Source of the DNA: Streptomyces hawaiiensis
Lineage (GTDB): Bacteria > Actinomycetota > Actinomycetes > Streptomycetales > Streptomycetaceae
NCBI RefSeq assembly: GCF_004803895.1
Contig: NZ_CP021978.1
Coordinates: forward strand, 2,356,001 to 2,420,000
DNA: 64,000 nucleotides
Reading direction: 5' to 3'
Of the stretch, positions 44,313-53,376 are shown in pieces. Every line of letters starts with the position of its first letter. The first letter of the stretch is position 1. The notes beneath the pieces were generated by a model. It was not told the origin of the DNA and ran no database searches. It was given only the letters and a program-made list of their open reading frames with translations. The position numbers and the translations under genes are program-made.

Positions 44313-45899
44313 TCATCGCAGGCTGCGGACGTCGAGGTGCCGCAGCACCCGGTCCACCACCTCGGGATCCGCGCCCGGCTCACTGCGCGCCGCCAGCACC
44401 TCGTGCCGCGCCGCGCTCAGCATCTCCTGCTGGATGCGCCGCAACCGCTTCACCCGCCGGGCGCCCTCCCGGTACGCCTCCCGCCGCTCGTCCTCCGCGA
44501 GTTCGGGACTGATCCGCACCCCGATGTCGTAGGCCCGGCGCAGCATCTGCTCGGACAGTTCCTCCGGCAGCTCCTCGTTGTCCTCGATCTCCCGCAGTCT
44601 CTGCTTCGCCGCCTTGGCCGCCCGGATCGCCAGCGTCTTCGCGAACTCCTTCTCCTGGTCCGTGTCGGCCTTCACCCCGAGCCGCCGCACCAGCCACGGC
44701 AACGTCAGCCCCTGCAGCACCAGCGTCGCCATGATCACCCCGAAGGCGATGAAGATGATCTCGTCCCGGCTGGGGAACGGCGTGCCCGCGTCGGTCTCCA
44801 GCGGAATCGCCAGCACCAGCGCGACCGAGGCCACCCCGCGCATCCCCGACCACCACATCACCACGGTCTCGCGCCAGCTCACCGGGATGTCCTCGTCGTA
44901 GTCCCGCCGCGCGTGCAGCCGTTTGGTCAGCCAGGTCGCCGGCAGCAGCCACAGCAGCCGGGCGAACACGACGACGACCACCACCACCGCCGCCCACCAG
45001 AGCAGTTCGCCCCACCGCCCGGAGGCCGTGCGGATCGCGTTGTGCAGCTCAAGACCGACCAGCCCGAACGCCACGCCGGTGACGAGCGTGTCGACGATGT
45101 TCCAGAACGTGTGCCCGGCCAGCCGCGTCATGACGTCGTCGGCGTCGGAGCCGTACTCCGCGAGGAACAGCGCGGTGGTGAGCACAGCGAGCACCCCGGA
45201 CCCGTGCAGCTCCTCGGCCATGACGTACGAGGCGTACGGCACCAGCAGGGTCAGCCCGATCTGCAGGGTCGCGTCGCCGAGCACCTCCATCAGCTTGTTC
45301 GCGCCCCAGCCCAGCGCGAGGCCCACGGCCACCGCCACCACGGCCGACAGCACCAGATCGAGCCCGGCCTTCCAGGGGGAGAACGTCCCGCTGACGGCGG
45401 CGGCGATGGCCACGTGGTAGAGGACGATGGCCGTCACGTCGTTGAAGAGCCCCTCGCCCTCCAGGATCGACACCAGCCGGCGCGGCAGTCCCAGCTGCCC
45501 GGCCACGGCGGTCGCCGCGACCGGGTCCGGCGGCGCCACCAGCGCGCCCAGCGCGAACGCCGCGGCGAGCGGCAGCCCCGGCACGATCGCGTCGGCCACG
45601 GCGGCCACGCAGGCCATGGTGACGAACACCAGCGCCACGGCCAGCAGGAAGATCGGCCTCTTGTTCGCCGCGAACTGCCGCCAGGACGTGCGCCGCACGG
45701 CTGCGTAGAGCAGGGGCGGCAGCAGCAGCGGCAGGATCAGGTCCGGCGCGATCTCGACGTTCGGTACGAACGGCAGCAGCGCGAGGACTATCCCCAGGAG
45801 CGTCATCAGCACCGGCGCGGGCATCTTGAACCGGTCACCCACGGGGACACTGATCACGGCCCCGAGCAGCAGCACGAACAGCAGGGCCAACTGATCCAC
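44313..45899 (-). CDS. Na+/H+ antiporter (CPA1/NhaP-NHE type)
   Basis: A 528-aa protein with about 12 membrane segments in its first 410 residues. The ion-binding region reads VAPPDPVAATAV and EGEGLFNDVTAIV, both CPA1 hallmarks, with Asp residues for cation exchange. A cytosolic helical tail of about 110 residues (ADTDQEKEFAKTLAIRAAK, RRAYDIGVRISPELAEDERR) probably senses pH or binds partners. It lies after the SDR gene with its own orientation and a 57-bp gap. Ion preference (Na+ or K+) is not readable. Confidence 0.9.
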   Translation of the reverse strand: MDQLALLFVLLLGAVISVPVGDRFKMPAPVLMTLLGIVLALLPFVPNVEIAPDLILPLLLPPLLYAAVRRTSWRQFAANKRPIFLLAVALVFVTMACVAAVADAIVPGLPLAAAFALGALVAPPDPVAATAVAGQLGLPRRLVSILEGEGLFNDVTAIVLYHVAIAAAVSGTFSPWKAGLDLVLSAVVAVAVGLALGWGANKLMEVLGDATLQIGLTLLVPYASYVMAEELHGSGVLAVLTTALFLAEYGSDADDVMTRLAGHTFWNIVDTLVTGVAFGLVGLELHNAIRTASGRWGELLWWAAVVVVVVVFARLLWLLPATWLTKRLHARRDYDEDIPVSWRETVVMWWSGMRGVASVALVLAIPLETDAGTPFPSRDEIIFIAFGVIMATLVLQGLTLPWLVRRLGVKADTDQEKEFAKTLAIRAAKAAKQRLREIEDNEELPEELSEQMLRRAYDIGVRISPELAEDERREAYREGARRVKRLRRIQQEMLSAARHEVLAARSEPGADPEVVDRVLRHLDVRSLR

Positions 45900-45994
45900 G
45901 GTCAGCGCTCCGGGAGGTCAAGTGGTCACACGACTGACTTCAAGCCTGCCACGCAACTCCCATGACAAACCGTTTCAGCACCCGCCACCGAGAA

Positions 45995-46462
45995 CTAGAG
46001 CGAACGCCGCATCCCCTGGTGCGGAATGCCCGCCTCCAAGTACTCGGGCCCGTACGGCTCATAGCCGAGCCGCTCGTAGAAGCCGAGCGCGTGCGTCTGC
46101 GCGTGCAGGTCCACGGCCGCGAGCCCCCGCGCGCGTGCCGCGTCCTCGACGGCCCGCACCAGGGCGGCACCGACACCGAGCCGGCGCGCGGAACCCGTCA
46201 CGGCCAGCCGGCCCAGGGAGCCCACGGACGGGCCGGCGCCGGTCTGCGCCACGGCCGCCGCCCCGTGCAGCAGCCGCCCGGTCCCGAGCGGCACACCGTC
46301 CTCCCGGACCGCCAGCACATGCACCGCGTCGGCGTCGTACGCGTCGTACTCGAGGTCCTCCGGCACGCCCTGCTCGCCGACGAAGACCTCCTTGCGCACC
46401 GCGAAGCACGCCTCACGGTCGGCCGGACCCTCGGCGACCCGCACCATGTACGGGGTGCTCAC
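45995..46462 (-). CDS. GNAT-family N-acetyltransferase
   Basis: A 155-aa acetyltransferase of the ElaA/YjcF-like type. [22 protein letters not shown] is the N-terminal part, and [31 protein letters not shown] holds the acetyl-CoA pyrophosphate loop (RRLGVG). [26 protein letters not shown] closes the domain. The GTG start at 46462 overlaps the rluD stop as GTGA, so the two are coupled. Substrate unknown. Confidence 0.88.
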   Translation of the reverse strand: MSTPYMVRVAEGPADREACFAVRKEVFVGEQGVPEDLEYDAYDADAVHVLAVREDGVPLGTGRLLHGAAAVAQTGAGPSVGSLGRLAVTGSARRLGVGAALVRAVEDAARARGLAAVDLHAQTHALGFYERLGYEPYGPEYLEAGIPHQGMRRSL

Positions 46463-47403
46463 GCGTACGTCTCCTCGCGGACCTGCTCCAGAGCCTTCTC
46501 CAGGTCCTCCGGGTAGTCGCAGGAGAACTCCGCCCACTGCCCGTCCCCGGGGTGCTCGAAGCCGAGCCGCACCGCGTGCAGCCACTGGCGGGTCAGGCCG
46601 AGACGCTTGGCGAGCGTCGGGTCGGCGCCATAGGTGAGGTCGCCGACGCAGGGGTGCCGGTGGGCGGCCATGTGGACGCGGATCTGGTGCGTGCGGCCGG
46701 TCTCCAGCTTCACGTCGAGCAGCGAAGCCGCGCGGAACGCCTCGATGAGGTCGTAATGCGTGACGGACGGCTTGCCCTCGGCCGTGACCGCCCACTTGTA
46801 GTCGTGCTGGGGGTGCCGCCCGATGGGCGCGTCGATGGTGCCGCTGGTCGGGTCGGGGTGGCCCTGGACGAGCGTGTGGTACCGCTTGTCGACCGTGCGC
46901 TCCTTGAACTGGCGCTTCAGCGACGTGTACGCGTACTCCGACTTGGCGACCACCATCAGCCCCGACGTGCCCACGTCGAGCCGGTGCACGATGCCCTGGC
47001 GCTCGGCGGCGCCGGAGGTGGAGATCCGGTACCCGGCGGCGGCCAGGCCCCCGATGACGGTCGGCCCGGTCCAGCCCGGCGACGGGTGCGCCGCGACGCC
47101 GACCGGCTTGACGATCACGACCACGTCATCATCGTCGTGCACGATTTCCATGCCCTCGACCGGCTCGGCCACCACCTGCACCGGCGCGGGCGCCTGCGGC
47201 ATCTCGACCTCCAGCCAGGCGCCGCCGTGCACGCGCTCCGACTTGCCGACCACCGACCCGTCGACCGTGACCTTCCCCGCGGCGGCGAGCTCGGCCGCCT
47301 TGGTACGGGAGAAGCCGAACATGCGGGAGATGGCGGCGTCGACGCGCTCGCCCTCCAGGCCGTCGGGCACGGGCAGGGTACGGATCTCGGGAAGCGTGCT
47401 CAC
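46459..47403 (-). CDS. rluD: 23S rRNA pseudouridine synthase, RluD-type
   Basis: A 314-aa RluA/RluD-family enzyme. The N-terminal S4 RNA-binding domain ([26 protein letters not shown]) is followed by the pseudouridine synthase core. The catalytic Asp is in [16 protein letters not shown], with [14 protein letters not shown] and [14 protein letters not shown] further on. It probably modifies helix 69 of 23S rRNA, though assignment to RluD rather than another RluA member rests on the S4 domain. It lies 43 bp after lspA. Confidence 0.9.
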   Translation of the reverse strand: MSTLPEIRTLPVPDGLEGERVDAAISRMFGFSRTKAAELAAAGKVTVDGSVVGKSERVHGGAWLEVEMPQAPAPVQVVAEPVEGMEIVHDDDDVVVIVKPVGVAAHPSPGWTGPTVIGGLAAAGYRISTSGAAERQGIVHRLDVGTSGLMVVAKSEYAYTSLKRQFKERTVDKRYHTLVQGHPDPTSGTIDAPIGRHPQHDYKWAVTAEGKPSVTHYDLIEAFRAASLLDVKLETGRTHQIRVHMAAHRHPCVGDLTYGADPTLAKRLGLTRQWLHAVRLGFEHPGDGQWAEFSCDYPEDLEKALEQVREETYA

Positions 47404-47446
47404 CCGTCGAGTATGCCGGACGGCACCGACAGGGCCGTACGCGCGC

Positions 47447-48046
47447 TCAGTCCTTGTGGACGGTCCCGTCCGGGTCGAGCCCCTTGAACGACAGCAGCAC
47501 GATCAGGATGCCGCCGCACACGATCGCCGAATCGGCCAGGTTGAACACGGCGAAATGCTTGGGCGCGATGAAGTCCACGACCGCGCCCTCGAAGACGCCC
47601 GGCGCCCTGAAGATCCGGTCGGTGAGGTTGCCCAGCGCACCGCCGAGCAGCAGGCCGAGCGCGATCGCCCAGGGCAGGCTGTAGAGCTTGCGGGCGAGAC
47701 GGGCGATCACCACGATCACCGCCGCCGCGATCATGGTGAAGATCACGGTGAAGGCCTCGCCGAAGCCGAAGGCCGCGCCCGCGTTGCGGATCGCCTCGAA
47801 CTTCAGCCAGTCCCCGATGATCTCGATGGGCGGGTGGTGCTCCAGCTTGGCCACCACGATCATCTTGCTGATCAGGTCGAGGGCGTACGCGAACGAGGCG
47901 ACGGCGAACAGCACCGCGATCCGGCGCCGGCCCCGCCCGGCGCCGGGCTCGCCGGCGGGGGTGCCCTCGGAGTCGGGCCGCTCCTTGCCGCCCCCGGCCG
48001 CGTCCGGTGTGTCCGGCGTACCGATGATGCGCTCCGCCTCTGCCAC
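47447..48046 (-). CDS. lspA: Lipoprotein signal peptidase (signal peptidase II)
   Basis: A 199-aa aspartic membrane protease that removes signal peptides from lipid-modified prolipoproteins. Four membrane segments are visible. The catalytic dyad is the Asp in LTDRIF (after [10 protein letters not shown]) and the Asp in FNLADSAI, and the conserved [10 protein letters not shown] is intact. The N-terminal 45 residues are a polar extension ([19 protein letters not shown]) beyond the usual core. It works with lgt at the other end of the window. It heads lspA-rluD-GNAT. Confidence 0.95.
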   Translation of the reverse strand: MAEAERIIGTPDTPDAAGGGKERPDSEGTPAGEPGAGRGRRRIAVLFAVASFAYALDLISKMIVVAKLEHHPPIEIIGDWLKFEAIRNAGAAFGFGEAFTVIFTMIAAAVIVVIARLARKLYSLPWAIALGLLLGGALGNLTDRIFRAPGVFEGAVVDFIAPKHFAVFNLADSAIVCGGILIVLLSFKGLDPDGTVHKD

Positions 48047-48082
48047 GTGAGTCCCTCAACCTAGGTGCCTGACTGAGGACGA

Positions 48083-48106
48083 GGGTACGGCACACCCCGT
48101 ACGCCC
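48083..48106 (-). terminator. Probable hairpin after the DksA-type gene
   Basis: GTACGG (48085-48090) and CCGTAC (48097-48102) with a CACACC loop, extended by GG/CC with a bulge, 30 bp after the stop at 48136. A weak terminator. Confidence 0.4.
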
Positions 48107-48135
48107 CACGTGCTCAGGAGGCATTCGGCGGCCGG

Positions 48136-49398
48136 TCAATACCGGCGCTCCTGCTTCTGCTTGCACTCCACGCAGAGCGTGGCCCGGGGGAAGGCCTGCA
48201 TGCGCGCCTTGCCGATGGGATTGCCGCAGTTCTCGCACAGGCCGTAGGTGCCCGCGTGCAGGCGTTCCAGGGCGCGTTCGGTCTGGATCAGCATCTCCCG
48301 CGCGTTGGCGGCCAGGGCCAGCTCGTGCTCGCGGGTGATGTTCTTGGTGCCGGTGTCCGCCTGGTCGTCGCCCGCGCCGTCCCCGGAGTCCCGCATCAGA
48401 CCGGCGAGCGACCGCTCCGACGAGGAGATCTCCTCGCTCAGCCGGGTCTCCTCGGACGTCAGCTCGGACCGCGCCTCCTCGACCTCCTCCGCCGTCCAGG
48501 GGTCCTCGCCCGGGCGTACCGCGAGCTCACCGGGGTCCGCCGCGGCGATGCGTGCCTTCGGAACGGCGGTCTTCGCCGCCGTCGCCGTGCCAGGAGTCTT
48601 CTTCGCAACCACCGTCGTCGCTCCCGTCTGCTGCGCGGCCTCGGCCGCGCCCGCCTTTGTGGCCGTGCTGCTCGCGGCCATGTCCTGTGTGACCGCGCCG
48701 GTCCGGGCAGTGCCCTTGCCGGCCGCGCTCTTCGTGGTGGTGCTCTTGCCTCCGGCGACCTTCTCGGCCGGGGCCTTCTTGGCGGCGGTCTTCCTCGCGG
48801 CCGCCTTCTTCCCCGCCTTCTTCCTGACGGCGGCCTTGTCGGCCGGGTCGGTCTTCCTCGCCGTCTTCTTCCCTGCCGCCTTCTCGGCCGGCACCCGCGC
48901 TGCCGATGCCTTGGCCGATGCCCTCTCTCCCGGCGCCTCGGCCGACGCCCTCGCTGCCGATGGCTTGGTCTGCGCCCTTTCCGTCGGTGCCTTCTCCGCC
49001 GGTGCCTCGGCCGACGTCTTCTCCACCGGAGCCTTGGCTGATGCCTTCTCCGCCGGTGCCTTGGCCGTGTCCTTCTTGGCCCCTGCCGTTCCGGCCGATG
49101 CCGCCTTGGCCGCCGCCTTCTCGGCCACGGCTTTCTCGGCCCCGCCTTCCTCGGCCCCGGCCGGCTTGGCCCCGGCCTCCTTGCTCGCGGTCTCCTTGGC
49201 CGCGGCCTTCCTGGCCGTCGCCTTCTTCCCGGCCGCCTTCGTCCCCTCGGCCGCCTTCCCCCCGCCCTCCTTCGCCGCCCGCCCCGCCGAGCCCCCCTGC
49301 GCTGACTTCTTCCCGCCCACGTCCTTGGCCGCACCGCCGGAGGCCTCCGAGGACCTGCCGGACGCCGGCTGCTGTACGGCGGTCTTCTTCGCCACCAT
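48136..49398 (-). CDS. DksA/TraR-type zinc-finger protein with long Ala/Lys-rich N-terminus
   Basis: A 420-aa protein in two parts. Residues 1-290 are low-complexity Ala/Lys/Thr/Glu repeats ([39 protein letters not shown]), resembling histone H1 tails and HupS-type bacterial C-termini that bind DNA. Residues about 310-420 form a DksA-like module: a coiled-coil hairpin ([23 protein letters not shown]) and a C4 zinc finger with C388, C391, C409 and C412 ([17 protein letters not shown]). The DksA part suggests RNA polymerase binding. The start is ATG 49398 with a weak ribosome-binding site. DNA binding by the tail is inferred. Confidence 0.85.
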   Translation of the reverse strand: MVAKKTAVQQPASGRSSEASGGAAKDVGGKKSAQGGSAGRAAKEGGGKAAEGTKAAGKKATARKAAAKETASKEAGAKPAGAEEGGAEKAVAEKAAAKAASAGTAGAKKDTAKAPAEKASAKAPVEKTSAEAPAEKAPTERAQTKPSAARASAEAPGERASAKASAARVPAEKAAGKKTARKTDPADKAAVRKKAGKKAAARKTAAKKAPAEKVAGGKSTTTKSAAGKGTARTGAVTQDMAASSTATKAGAAEAAQQTGATTVVAKKTPGTATAAKTAVPKARIAAADPGELAVRPGEDPWTAEEVEEARSELTSEETRLSEEISSSERSLAGLMRDSGDGAGDDQADTGTKNITREHELALAANAREMLIQTERALERLHAGTYGLCENCGNPIGKARMQAFPRATLCVECKQKQERRY

Positions 49399-49700
49399 GG
49401 CCGCGGCCCCTTCACATATTGTGATCTTGCTCGCGCATCGTGCTGGGACGATAAATCGACTCGAGTCCCGCGGCAACGGGGCACACCGCCCGATTCGCCC
49501 GCCTCGCGCACGCCGCGCGGCGAACCTGCATCCGTTGTGCCCAGCTCCCCGCCCGGTAATCCGCCAGGCGAGACGTCCCAGGATCCGAACACCCATACCA
49601 CCCCATTCGGGTCACCAAACCCATTTCGCACCCCACCCGCCACCTCACCCCCGACCGCCCCGAAAACCGGTCGGCCGCCATCCGCGCGGCGCCGTACACT
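49399..49700. promoter_or_regulatory. Divergent spacer between DksA-type gene and ileS leader
   Basis: About 300 bp with no convincing gene. The TTCACATATTGTGATC stretch around 49411-49426 is AT-rich for this genome and could hold the DksA-type promoter. TACACT at 49695-49700 is a plausible -10 element for the ileS leader, but its -35 is not obvious. Long C-rich runs near 49590-49660 have no recognised meaning. Confidence 0.35.
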
Positions 49701-50011
49701 GGGCGGAGCGAAAAGCGTGGATGGGGACGAGTAGCGGCGTACGCAGCCCAGAGCGACCCGGGGACGGTGGAAGCCCGGGGGCGAGCGCGACGTGAAGATC
49801 ACCCCGGAGCCGCCGGAAGAACACCGGAGCCAGCGAGCGACGGCCAGTAGACCCGGCATCGCGACCCCAATGAGGGGGCTCGTCGGCGCACACCCCGTGC
49901 CGGAGGGCCAAGGAGGGTGGTACCGCGGGAGCGCGCCGAAGGCGGCGCAGGCAGACCTAGCTCTCGTCCCTCCGGACGGAAGGCAGCAAGTCCGCCGGAG
50001 GAAGCCCGCTG
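49701..50011 (+). ncRNA. T-box riboswitch, ileS leader (translational type)
   Basis: The T-box core AGGAGGGTGGTACCGCGGG is at 49911-49929, containing the conserved GGTGG bulge that pairs with the tRNA acceptor end. An ATC triplet (49798-49800) sits in GTGAAGATCACC, the expected specifier loop for tRNA(Ile). No terminator hairpin is present. Instead CCTCCGG (49969-49975) can pair with CCGGAGG (49995-50001), which is the ileS ribosome-binding site. Uncharged tRNA(Ile) would therefore free the site and switch on translation. This matches the actinobacterial ileS class with a short stem I. 5' boundary inferred from the -10 element. Confidence 0.92.
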
Positions 50012-53000
50012 ATGACATCGCCGACGTATCGCCAGGTACCCGCCCAGGTCGACCTGCCCGCCCTCGAGCACGCCGTGCTCGACTTCTGGCGCGAGCAGAA
50101 GATCTTCGCCAAGAGCCTGGAGCAGTCCGAGGGCCGCCCCGAGTGGGTGTTCTACGAGGGCCCGCCCACCGCCAACGGCATGCCCGGTGCCCACCACATC
50201 GAGGCGCGCGTCTTCAAGGACGTCTTCCCCCGCTTCCGCACCATGCGCGGCTACCACGTGGCCCGCAAGGCCGGCTGGGACTGCCACGGCCTCCCCGTGG
50301 AGCTCGCCGTCGAGAAGGAGCTCGGCTTCTCCGGCAAGCAGGACATCGAGGCGTACGGCATCGCCGAGTTCAACGCGAAGTGCCGTGAGTCGGTGACCCG
50401 GCACACGGACGCCTTCGAAGAGCTCACGACCCGCATGGGCTACTGGACCGACCTGAACGACCCGTACCGCACGATGGACCCCGAGTACATCGAGTCGGTC
50501 TGGTGGTCGCTGAAGGAGATCTTCAACAAGGGCCTGCTGGTCCAGGACCACCGCGTCGCCCCCTGGTGCCCCCGCTGCGGCACGGGCCTGTCGGACCACG
50601 AGCTGGCGCAGGGCTACGAGACGGTCGTCGACCCCTCGGTCTTCGTCCGCTTCCCGCTCACCTCCGGCCCGCTGGCCGGCGAGGCCGCGCTCCTGGTGTG
50701 GACGACGACCCCTTGGACCCTGGTGTCCAACACCGCCGTCGCCGCCCACCCCGAGGTCGCCTACGTCGTCGCGACGAACGGCGAGGAGAAGCTGGTCGTC
50801 GCCGAGCCGCTCCTCGCCAAGGCCCTCGGCGAGGGCTGGGAGCCCACCGGCCAGTCCTTCACGGGCGCCGAGATGGAGCGCTGGACGTACCAGCGGCCTT
50901 TCGAGCTGGTGGAGTTCCCCGAGGCGGCCCACTTCGTGGTCAACGCCGAGTACGTCACGACCGAGGACGGCACGGGTCTGGTCCACCAGTCCCCCGCCTT
51001 CGGTGAGGACGACCTCAAGGTCTGCCGCTCCTACGGCCTCCCCGTCGTGAACCCGGTCCGCCCGGACGGCACCTTCGAGGAGGACGTCCCGCTCGTCGGC
51101 GGCGTCTTCTTCAAGAAGGCCGACGAGAAGCTCACCGAGGACCTCGACAGCCGCGGCCTGCTCTTCAAGCACATCCCCTACGAGCACAGCTACCCGCACT
51201 GCTGGCGCTGCCACACCGCGCTGCTCTACTACGCGCAGCCCTCCTGGTACATCCGCACCACGGCGCTCAAGGACCGCCTCCTCGCGGAGAACGAGGGCAC
51301 CAACTGGTTCCCGGAGACGGTCAAGAACGGCCGCTACGGGGACTGGCTGAACAACAACATCGACTGGGCGCTGTCCCGCAACCGCTACTGGGGCACGCCG
51401 CTGCCGATCTGGCGCTGCGAGGACGACCACCTCACCTGCGCCGGCTCCCTCGCCGAGCTGACCGAGCTGACCGGCACGGACCAGTCGGCCCTGGACCCGC
51501 ACCGCCCGTTCATCGACGACGTCACGTTCGCCTGCCCGCAGGGCGGCTGCGGGAAGACGGCCACGCGCGTGCCCGAGGTGATCGACGCCTGGTACGACTC
51601 GGGGTCGATGCCGTTCGCGCAGTGGGGCTACCCGTACAAGAACAAGGAGCTGTTCGAGGCCCGCTACCCGGCGCAGTTCATCTGCGAGGCCATCGACCAG
51701 ACCCGCGGCTGGTTCTACACGCTGATGGCGGTCGGCACGCTCGTCTTCGACAAGTCCTCGTACGAGAACGTCGTCTGCCTCGGCCACATCCTCGCCGAGG
51801 ACGGCCGCAAGATGTCCAAGCACCTGGGCAACACCCTGGAGCCGATCCCGCTCATGGACCGGCACGGCGCCGACGCGGTCCGCTGGTTCATGGCGGCCGG
51901 CGGCTCCCCGTGGGCGGCCCGCCGCGTGGGCCACGGCACGATCCAGGAGGTCGTCCGCAAGACGCTCCTGACGTACTGGAACACGGTCGCCTTCCAGGCC
52001 CTGTACGCCCGTACGTCGAACTGGGCCCCCTCCGGGGCCGACCCGGCCCCGGCCGACCGCCCGGTCCTGGACCGCTGGCTGCTGTCCGAACTGCACGCGC
52101 TCACCGACCAGGTCACCCAGGCGCTGGACGCCTACGACACCCAGCGCGCCGGCAAGCTGCTGTCCGCGTTCGTCGACGACCTGTCCAACTGGTACGTGCG
52201 CCGCTCCCGTCGCCGCTTCTGGCAGGGCGACAAGGCGGCCCTGCGCACGCTGCACGAGGTCGTCGAGACGGTCACGCAGCTGATGTCCCCGCTGACCCCG
52301 TTCATCACCGAGCGGGTGTGGCAGGACCTGATCGTCCCGGTCACCCCGGGCGCTGTGGAGTCGGTCCATCTGTCGTCCTGGCCGGAGGCGGACCTCACCG
52401 CCATCGACCCGGAGCTGTCGAAGCAGATGGTGCTGGTGCGCCGGCTGGTGGAGCTCGGCCGTGCCACGCGCGCGGAGTCGGGCGTCAAGACGCGTCAGCC
52501 GCTCTCCCGCGCGCTGATCGCGGCGACGGGCTTCGAGACGCTGGACTCCGAACTGCGCACGCAGATCACGGAGGAGCTGAACGTCGAGTCCCTGGCGACG
52601 CTGAGCGAGGTCGGCGGCAGCCTGGTCGACACCACGGCGAAGGCCAACTTCCGTGCGCTGGGCAAGCGGTTCGGCAAGCGCGTCCAGGACGTCGCCAAGG
52701 CCGTCGCCAACGCGGACGCGGCCGCCCTGTCCCTGGCCCTGCGCGAGGGCACGGCGTCGGTCGAGGTCGACGGCGAGACCATCACGCTGGCTCCCGACGA
52801 GGTCATCATCACGGAGACCCCGCGCGAGGGCTGGTCGGTGGCCTCCGACTCGGGCGCGACGGTCGCTCTGGACCTGGAGATCACGGAGGAGCTTCGCCGT
52901 GCGGGCCTGGCCCGTGACGCGATCCGCCTGATCCAGGAGGCCCGCAAGAACAGCGGCCTCGACGTGGCCGACCGCATCGCGCTGCGCTGGACCGCCACGG

Positions 53001-53170
53001 ACCAGGCGACAGTAGAGGCCCTGACCGACCACGCCGGCCTGATCGCCGACGAGGTCCTGGCGACGGCCTTCCTGAATGAGCACAGCGCCCAGGGCGAGGC
53101 TGACGGCACCTACGGCGAGCCCTTCACCGACGAGGGACTGTCCCTGACGTTCCGCCTGCGCAAGGCGTAA
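50012..53170 (+). CDS. ileS: Isoleucyl-tRNA synthetase, IleRS2-like with altered HIGH motif
   Basis: A 1052-aa class I synthetase. The HIGH signature reads G59-A-H-H62 in ANGMPGAHHIEAR, with positions 1 and 3 exchanged compared with HxGH. The KMSKS loop is K600-M-S-K-H604. GWDCHGLPVE, VIDAWYDSGSMPFAQWGYP and the CP1 editing domain (WTTTPWTLVSNTAVAAHPEV) are normal. Length and the C-terminal domain fit the eukaryote-like type 2 enzyme, which is typically mupirocin-resistant; the GxHH variant has been linked to much stronger resistance. Translation is controlled by the T-box directly upstream, and ATG 50012 follows CCGGAGGA. Synthetase call certain, resistance inferred. Confidence 0.96.
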   Translation: MTSPTYRQVPAQVDLPALEHAVLDFWREQKIFAKSLEQSEGRPEWVFYEGPPTANGMPGAHHIEARVFKDVFPRFRTMRGYHVARKAGWDCHGLPVELAVEKELGFSGKQDIEAYGIAEFNAKCRESVTRHTDAFEELTTRMGYWTDLNDPYRTMDPEYIESVWWSLKEIFNKGLLVQDHRVAPWCPRCGTGLSDHELAQGYETVVDPSVFVRFPLTSGPLAGEAALLVWTTTPWTLVSNTAVAAHPEVAYVVATNGEEKLVVAEPLLAKALGEGWEPTGQSFTGAEMERWTYQRPFELVEFPEAAHFVVNAEYVTTEDGTGLVHQSPAFGEDDLKVCRSYGLPVVNPVRPDGTFEEDVPLVGGVFFKKADEKLTEDLDSRGLLFKHIPYEHSYPHCWRCHTALLYYAQPSWYIRTTALKDRLLAENEGTNWFPETVKNGRYGDWLNNNIDWALSRNRYWGTPLPIWRCEDDHLTCAGSLAELTELTGTDQSALDPHRPFIDDVTFACPQGGCGKTATRVPEVIDAWYDSGSMPFAQWGYPYKNKELFEARYPAQFICEAIDQTRGWFYTLMAVGTLVFDKSSYENVVCLGHILAEDGRKMSKHLGNTLEPIPLMDRHGADAVRWFMAAGGSPWAARRVGHGTIQEVVRKTLLTYWNTVAFQALYARTSNWAPSGADPAPADRPVLDRWLLSELHALTDQVTQALDAYDTQRAGKLLSAFVDDLSNWYVRRSRRRFWQGDKAALRTLHEVVETVTQLMSPLTPFITERVWQDLIVPVTPGAVESVHLSSWPEADLTAIDPELSKQMVLVRRLVELGRATRAESGVKTRQPLSRALIAATGFETLDSELRTQITEELNVESLATLSEVGGSLVDTTAKANFRALGKRFGKRVQDVAKAVANADAAALSLALREGTASVEVDGETITLAPDEVIITETPREGWSVASDSGATVALDLEITEELRRAGLARDAIRLIQEARKNSGLDVADRIALRWTATDQATVEALTDHAGLIADEVLATAFLNEHSAQGEADGTYGEPFTDEGLSLTFRLRKA

Positions 53171-53178
53171 CCCTCAGG

Positions 53179-53225
53179 CCGAAGGCCCGGACCCGCCAAA
53201 GATCTTGGCGGGTCCGGGCCTTCGG
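53179..53225 (+). terminator. Perfect 21-bp hairpin terminator after ileS
   Basis: Stem 53179-53199 (begins CCGAAGGCCCGGACCC) and exact complement 53205-53225, 5-nt loop AGATC, 8 bp after the ileS stop. It is one of the longest perfect stems in the window. Confidence 0.9.
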
Positions 53226-53227
53226 CG

Positions 53228-53287
53228 TTGCGTGCGCACGAACGCGATTGCGTACGCACGAACGTGAGGACGCAGACACGAACGCGC
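53228..53287. repeat. Three-unit 20-bp tandem repeat between ileS and divIVA
   Basis: Units TTGCGTGCGCACGAACGCGA (53228-53247), TTGCGTACGCACGAACGTGA (53248-53267, two differences) and a third, more diverged unit at 53268-53287 that keeps the ACGAACG core. The repeat lies between two terminators and outside any gene. No function is evident. Confidence 0.65.
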
Positions 53288-53296
53288 GCGGCAAAA

Positions 53297-53332
53297 GGGC
53301 GAGGCCCCGGGTAGGAACCCGGGGCCTCGCCC
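53297..53332 (-). terminator. Perfect 16-bp hairpin terminator after divIVA
   Basis: GGGCGAGGCCCCGGGT (53297-53312), AGGA loop and exact complement 53317-53332, 44 bp after the divIVA stop. Faces the ileS terminator across the tandem repeat. Confidence 0.82.
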
Positions 53333-53376
53333 TGAACGCTGCCGACGTCTATGCCGTACTACTGGCCATCAGGCCG

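Noticed and set aside
49799..53083. 1094-aa open frame antisense to ileS
   Set aside because: It mirrors the ileS coding region; the low-complexity Arg/Val/Gly/Leu composition is typical of a high-GC shadow frame.
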